A stretch of DNA of 26,861 nucleotides, taken from NCBI GenBank assembly GCA_017612495.1, contig JAGAFQ010000103.1, forward strand, positions 1-26,861. The letters are read 5' to 3'. The notes below the pieces were generated by a model that saw nothing but the letters and a program-made list of their open reading frames with translations, did not search any database and was not told the origin of the DNA. Within the stretch, counting starts at the first letter, position 1; each line of letters begins with the position of its first letter. The position numbers and the translations under genes are program-made. This DNA is from Clostridia bacterium. GTDB taxonomy: Bacteria; Bacillota; Clostridia; Oscillospirales; CAG-272. Below are positions 24,730 to 26,861 of this stretch, piece after piece.

Positions 24730-25611
24730 TTAGTTTTTCTTCTTGGATTTAACAACGATAACAGCTACAACTGCTGCAACGACTACAACTGCTGCGATAA
24801 TGCCGATGATAAGGCCGACGTTTGTTTCGTCTTCAGCGCCAACGGTCTTTTCGCCGGATGCTTTGTTTGAAGAAGATGCAGGAGTATTTGAGGATGCGGG
24901 AGTCTGGCTCGATGCGGGTGTATCGCTTGATACTACATCACTTGATAAAGGCTCATCGCTTGACGTCGGCGTGTCGCTTGACGTGGGTGTATTGCTCGAT
25001 ACGGGTTTATCGCTCGATGCCGGTGTATTGCTCGATATGGGTTTATCGCTCGATACGGGTTTATCGCTCGATGACGGTTTATCGCTCGATACCGGTTTAT
25101 CGCTCGATACCGGTTTATCGCTCGATGCGGGAGTCTGGCTCGATGCGGGTGTATCGCTCGATGCGGGTGTGCCGCCGGAAACGAGGTTGATAACGAGGCC
25201 GGTAGGCCTCTGACCGTCGTTGCCGAGGTAAACTACCATATATTTAGCATCTTCGGGAGCGGTAACGGTGAAGATCTTTGTAGGATCCTTCATTGCTTCA
25301 ACAGTTTCCCAGTTTTCATCATAATACTGCATTCTGTCGTAGGGTTCATCCATAATGAATGCAACGTAGAAACGGTTGTTGAGGTACGGTGCTTCTTCAT
25401 AGACCTTGTAGGTAGCGCCGGGCTGGCAGGGGATCATGGCACCGATGAGCTTCTCGTTGTTGGGGCCCCAACTGAGCTGGAAGCCCGATGCAGGGCCTAA
25501 ACCGAGATGAACATAGTTGCCGTCAAAAAGGTTCGTCGCCGCATTTGCGGAAACGGTGAATATTGCCGCGAGCATCAATACTGCAGCAAAAACGAGTGCA
25601 AGTTTTTTCAT
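24730..25611 (-). CDS. Second small beta-rich surface protein with long repeat linker and anchor
   Basis: This 293-residue paralogue of the gene at 23775 has a nearly identical signal peptide (MKKLALVFAAVLMLAA) and a matching domain (25-146: GLGPASGFQL, IPCQPGATYKVYEE, NNRFYVAFIMDEPY, APEDAKYMVVYLGNDG). The linker (148-248) has about seventeen six-residue units, twice as many. The end of this protein (NVGLIIGIIAAVVV, then KSKKKN) matches the pseudoenzyme at 14468 more closely than it matches its own paralogue, a sign of tail exchange. GGAGG lies 9 bases before the ATG. It starts 61 bases after the stop at 25673 without an evident promoter, so it may be co-transcribed with that gene. Confidence 0.8.
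   Translation of the reverse strand: MKKLALVFAAVLMLAAIFTVSANAATNLFDGNYVHLGLGPASGFQLSWGPNNEKLIGAMIPCQPGATYKVYEEAPYLNNRFYVAFIMDEPYDRMQYYDENWETVEAMKDPTKIFTVTAPEDAKYMVVYLGNDGQRPTGLVINLVSGGTPASSDTPASSQTPASSDKPVSSDKPVSSDKPSSSDKPVSSDKPISSNTPASSDKPVSSNTPTSSDTPTSSDEPLSSDVVSSDTPASSQTPASSNTPASSSNKASGEKTVGAEDETNVGLIIGIIAAVVVVAAVVAVIVVKSKKKN
24868..25170. repeat. 18-bp repeats encoding the linker of the second small surface protein
   Basis: About seventeen 18-bp units encode KPVSSD, TPASSD, TPTSSD, EPLSSD and similar; one unit is one codon short (VVSSD). The mix of K-type and T-type units is the same as in the gene at 14468. Confidence 0.85.
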
Positions 25612-25672
25612 TGCTTGTTTCCTCCAAAGTGGTAAAAAATTTTTATATTAGTCTTTCGACTGATATACAGAA

Positions 25673-26861
25673 TTATTTTTTCCTGCGCTTGGCAAGGATC
25701 ACTGCGGCTGCCACCGCGATTATTGCGGCTGCGACAGCGCCGATTATGATATAGGGCACCGCGCTCGGCTTTTCGTTTAGCTTCGGCATCTCTTCGCTTG
25801 GCTTTGCGGGCTCCGTCGAACTGTCGCCCTTGCCCCGTTTGCCGATCTCGGTCTCGGTACCGTCATCGCTTGTGAGATATACGGCTGCATTGTTCTTTCC
25901 TATCTTTATTTTGTATCTTTCGGAAAGGTTGCCTGCGGCATCGCAAAACCAAAGATAATAAACGCCGGTCGCACGATAGATCTCGTAATGTGTTGCCTGC
26001 TCCGTTTCAAATACGGCATTTTCGGGAAGCGAATCCGAAACGCTCATATAAATACCGGCAATACCGCTCTCGCCGTTTTGAGTGCCGCGAATGACGTGCT
26101 TGCCGTCACCCACCGCATAAACCGGTTTTTCATCGCCGAACTCATCGGTGATATCGAGCGTGATAAGCTTGGTGTTCGCCTTGACGAAATCATCGCTTAT
26201 CGTGATGGATACAAGCTCGGGCGCTTTCGTATCGAAAGCGCGCACCTGCGTTGAGAGCGCATCGAAATCTACCATTTTATCATAGCCCGAAAAATCGGGG
26301 TCCAAAACTCCGTCGTTTATACGCAAGACCTGAACGCTGACGTATGAACGGTTTTTGAGAGTTTTGATGGGCTGACGTCTTATGAACGAGGGATAGGGAA
26401 GACCGTTTTCCATTATGTATGCAGTCGATGACGAATGCCATGCTTCGCCGTTTCCGGCATAGATCATTATATGACCCCAACCGGTCTCGGTCCTGCCGAC
26501 GATTATATCGCCTACCTCAAGTTCATTCGGATCTACCTCGTAATCGCCGAGAGTCAGATTTGCACCGTCGATGGATGATATGACCTCGAAAAGATCGATC
26601 TCCTCTCCGCTGCCGTCGTATTTATATACGCGTCTCAGATCCTTATACTCATCGAGCATATAGTGACCCGTCGTCCAGTTGCTGATATGTCCCGCCACAC
26701 CGTAGTCGAAGCGGAGACCGAACACGGCCTTATACATAAGAGCGGCAAAAGCGGAGCAGTCGAGTATCATATAGTCGCCCTCGGCAAAATAACTGCCGCG
26801 CGACGTGAAATCAAAATTGAATTCGTTGATGTTTTTATAGCCGTCGGGACGCATCATCCAA
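25673..26861 (-). CDS. Secreted NlpC/P60-like enzyme with Ig-like domain and membrane anchor (N-terminus outside window)
   Basis: The frame is open to the right edge, so the signal peptide and early head are missing. Visible are the nucleophile region MILDCSAFAALMY, HISNWTT, LEVGDIIVG, WGHIMIYAGNGEAWHSSS (Cys-His-His set, as in the SLH gene), then INDGVLDPDFSGY, an Ig-like domain (VIRGTQNGESGIAGI, YYLWFCDAAGNLSERY), a short Pro/Glu/Lys linker without SSD repeats, a membrane helix (about 20 residues) and a KRRKK tail. It is closest to the SLH paralogue in the head but carries a membrane anchor instead. Membrane-held amidase or endopeptidase activity is inferred. Confidence 0.87.
   Translation of the reverse strand, partial: WMMRPDGYKNINEFNFDFTSRGSYFAEGDYMILDCSAFAALMYKAVFGLRFDYGVAGHISNWTTGHYMLDEYKDLRRVYKYDGSGEEIDLFEVISSIDGANLTLGDYEVDPNELEVGDIIVGRTETGWGHIMIYAGNGEAWHSSSTAYIMENGLPYPSFIRRQPIKTLKNRSYVSVQVLRINDGVLDPDFSGYDKMVDFDALSTQVRAFDTKAPELVSITISDDFVKANTKLITLDITDEFGDEKPVYAVGDGKHVIRGTQNGESGIAGIYMSVSDSLPENAVFETEQATHYEIYRATGVYYLWFCDAAGNLSERYKIKIGKNNAAVYLTSDDGTETEIGKRGKGDSSTEPAKPSEEMPKLNEKPSAVPYIIIGAVAAAIIAVAAAVILAKRRKK

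Overview
The window looks like chromosome of an anaerobic Gram-positive Clostridia member, probably a gut or rumen Oscillospirales-like lineage. Grounds: pyruvate phosphate dikinase, a holB-ricT gene pair, GGAGG-type ribosome sites, and secreted proteins carrying dockerin, S-layer homology (SLH) or membrane-anchor tails. No RNA genes, insertion sequences, phage genes or CRISPR arrays were seen. Almost everything is on the minus strand; only holB and ricT are on the plus strand.

Left part (1-7.3 kb). The start of ppdK runs off the left edge behind an extended -10 promoter. Next is a three-gene operon: a MarR-type repressor followed by the two halves of a heterodimeric ABC exporter. It has a well-formed promoter with a perfect inverted repeat at the expected transcription start (likely autorepression) and ends in a strong terminator. 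Divergent from it are holB (clamp-loader delta prime) and ricT (PSP1/YaaT), a housekeeping pair.

Middle (7.3-14.4 kb). Behind ricT lie a long hairpin, five 75-bp tandem repeats each carrying a hairpin, and a bidirectional terminator. Convergent to these is a five-gene minus-strand cytoplasmic operon: three tandem 415-residue Gfo/Idh/MocA paralogues, a class V PLP enzyme and an M20D amidohydrolase. The paralogues lack the usual EKP lysine and resemble the GH109 NAD-dependent glycosidase branch. Together the genes suggest breakdown of an unusual amino-sugar or N-acylated compound; the substrate cannot be read from sequence.

Right part (14.4-26.9 kb). This is a cell-surface locus, all on the minus strand. 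Seven genes or remnants share one secreted head: signal peptide, ALTxxQ start and an NlpC/P60-like Cys/His domain. The heads carry different tails: Ser/Thr-Pro repeat linker plus membrane anchor, dockerin, three SLH repeats, or a short linker plus anchor. One head has lost its catalytic residues, one gene is broken by a stop and a frameshift, and one is a deletion remnant that still carries an out-of-frame dockerin-like tail. Two further genes encode small beta-rich surface proteins with the same kind of repeat linker and anchor. The region reads as an expanding, recombining family of wall- or glycan-directed enzymes and partners, and is the most interesting part of the window.
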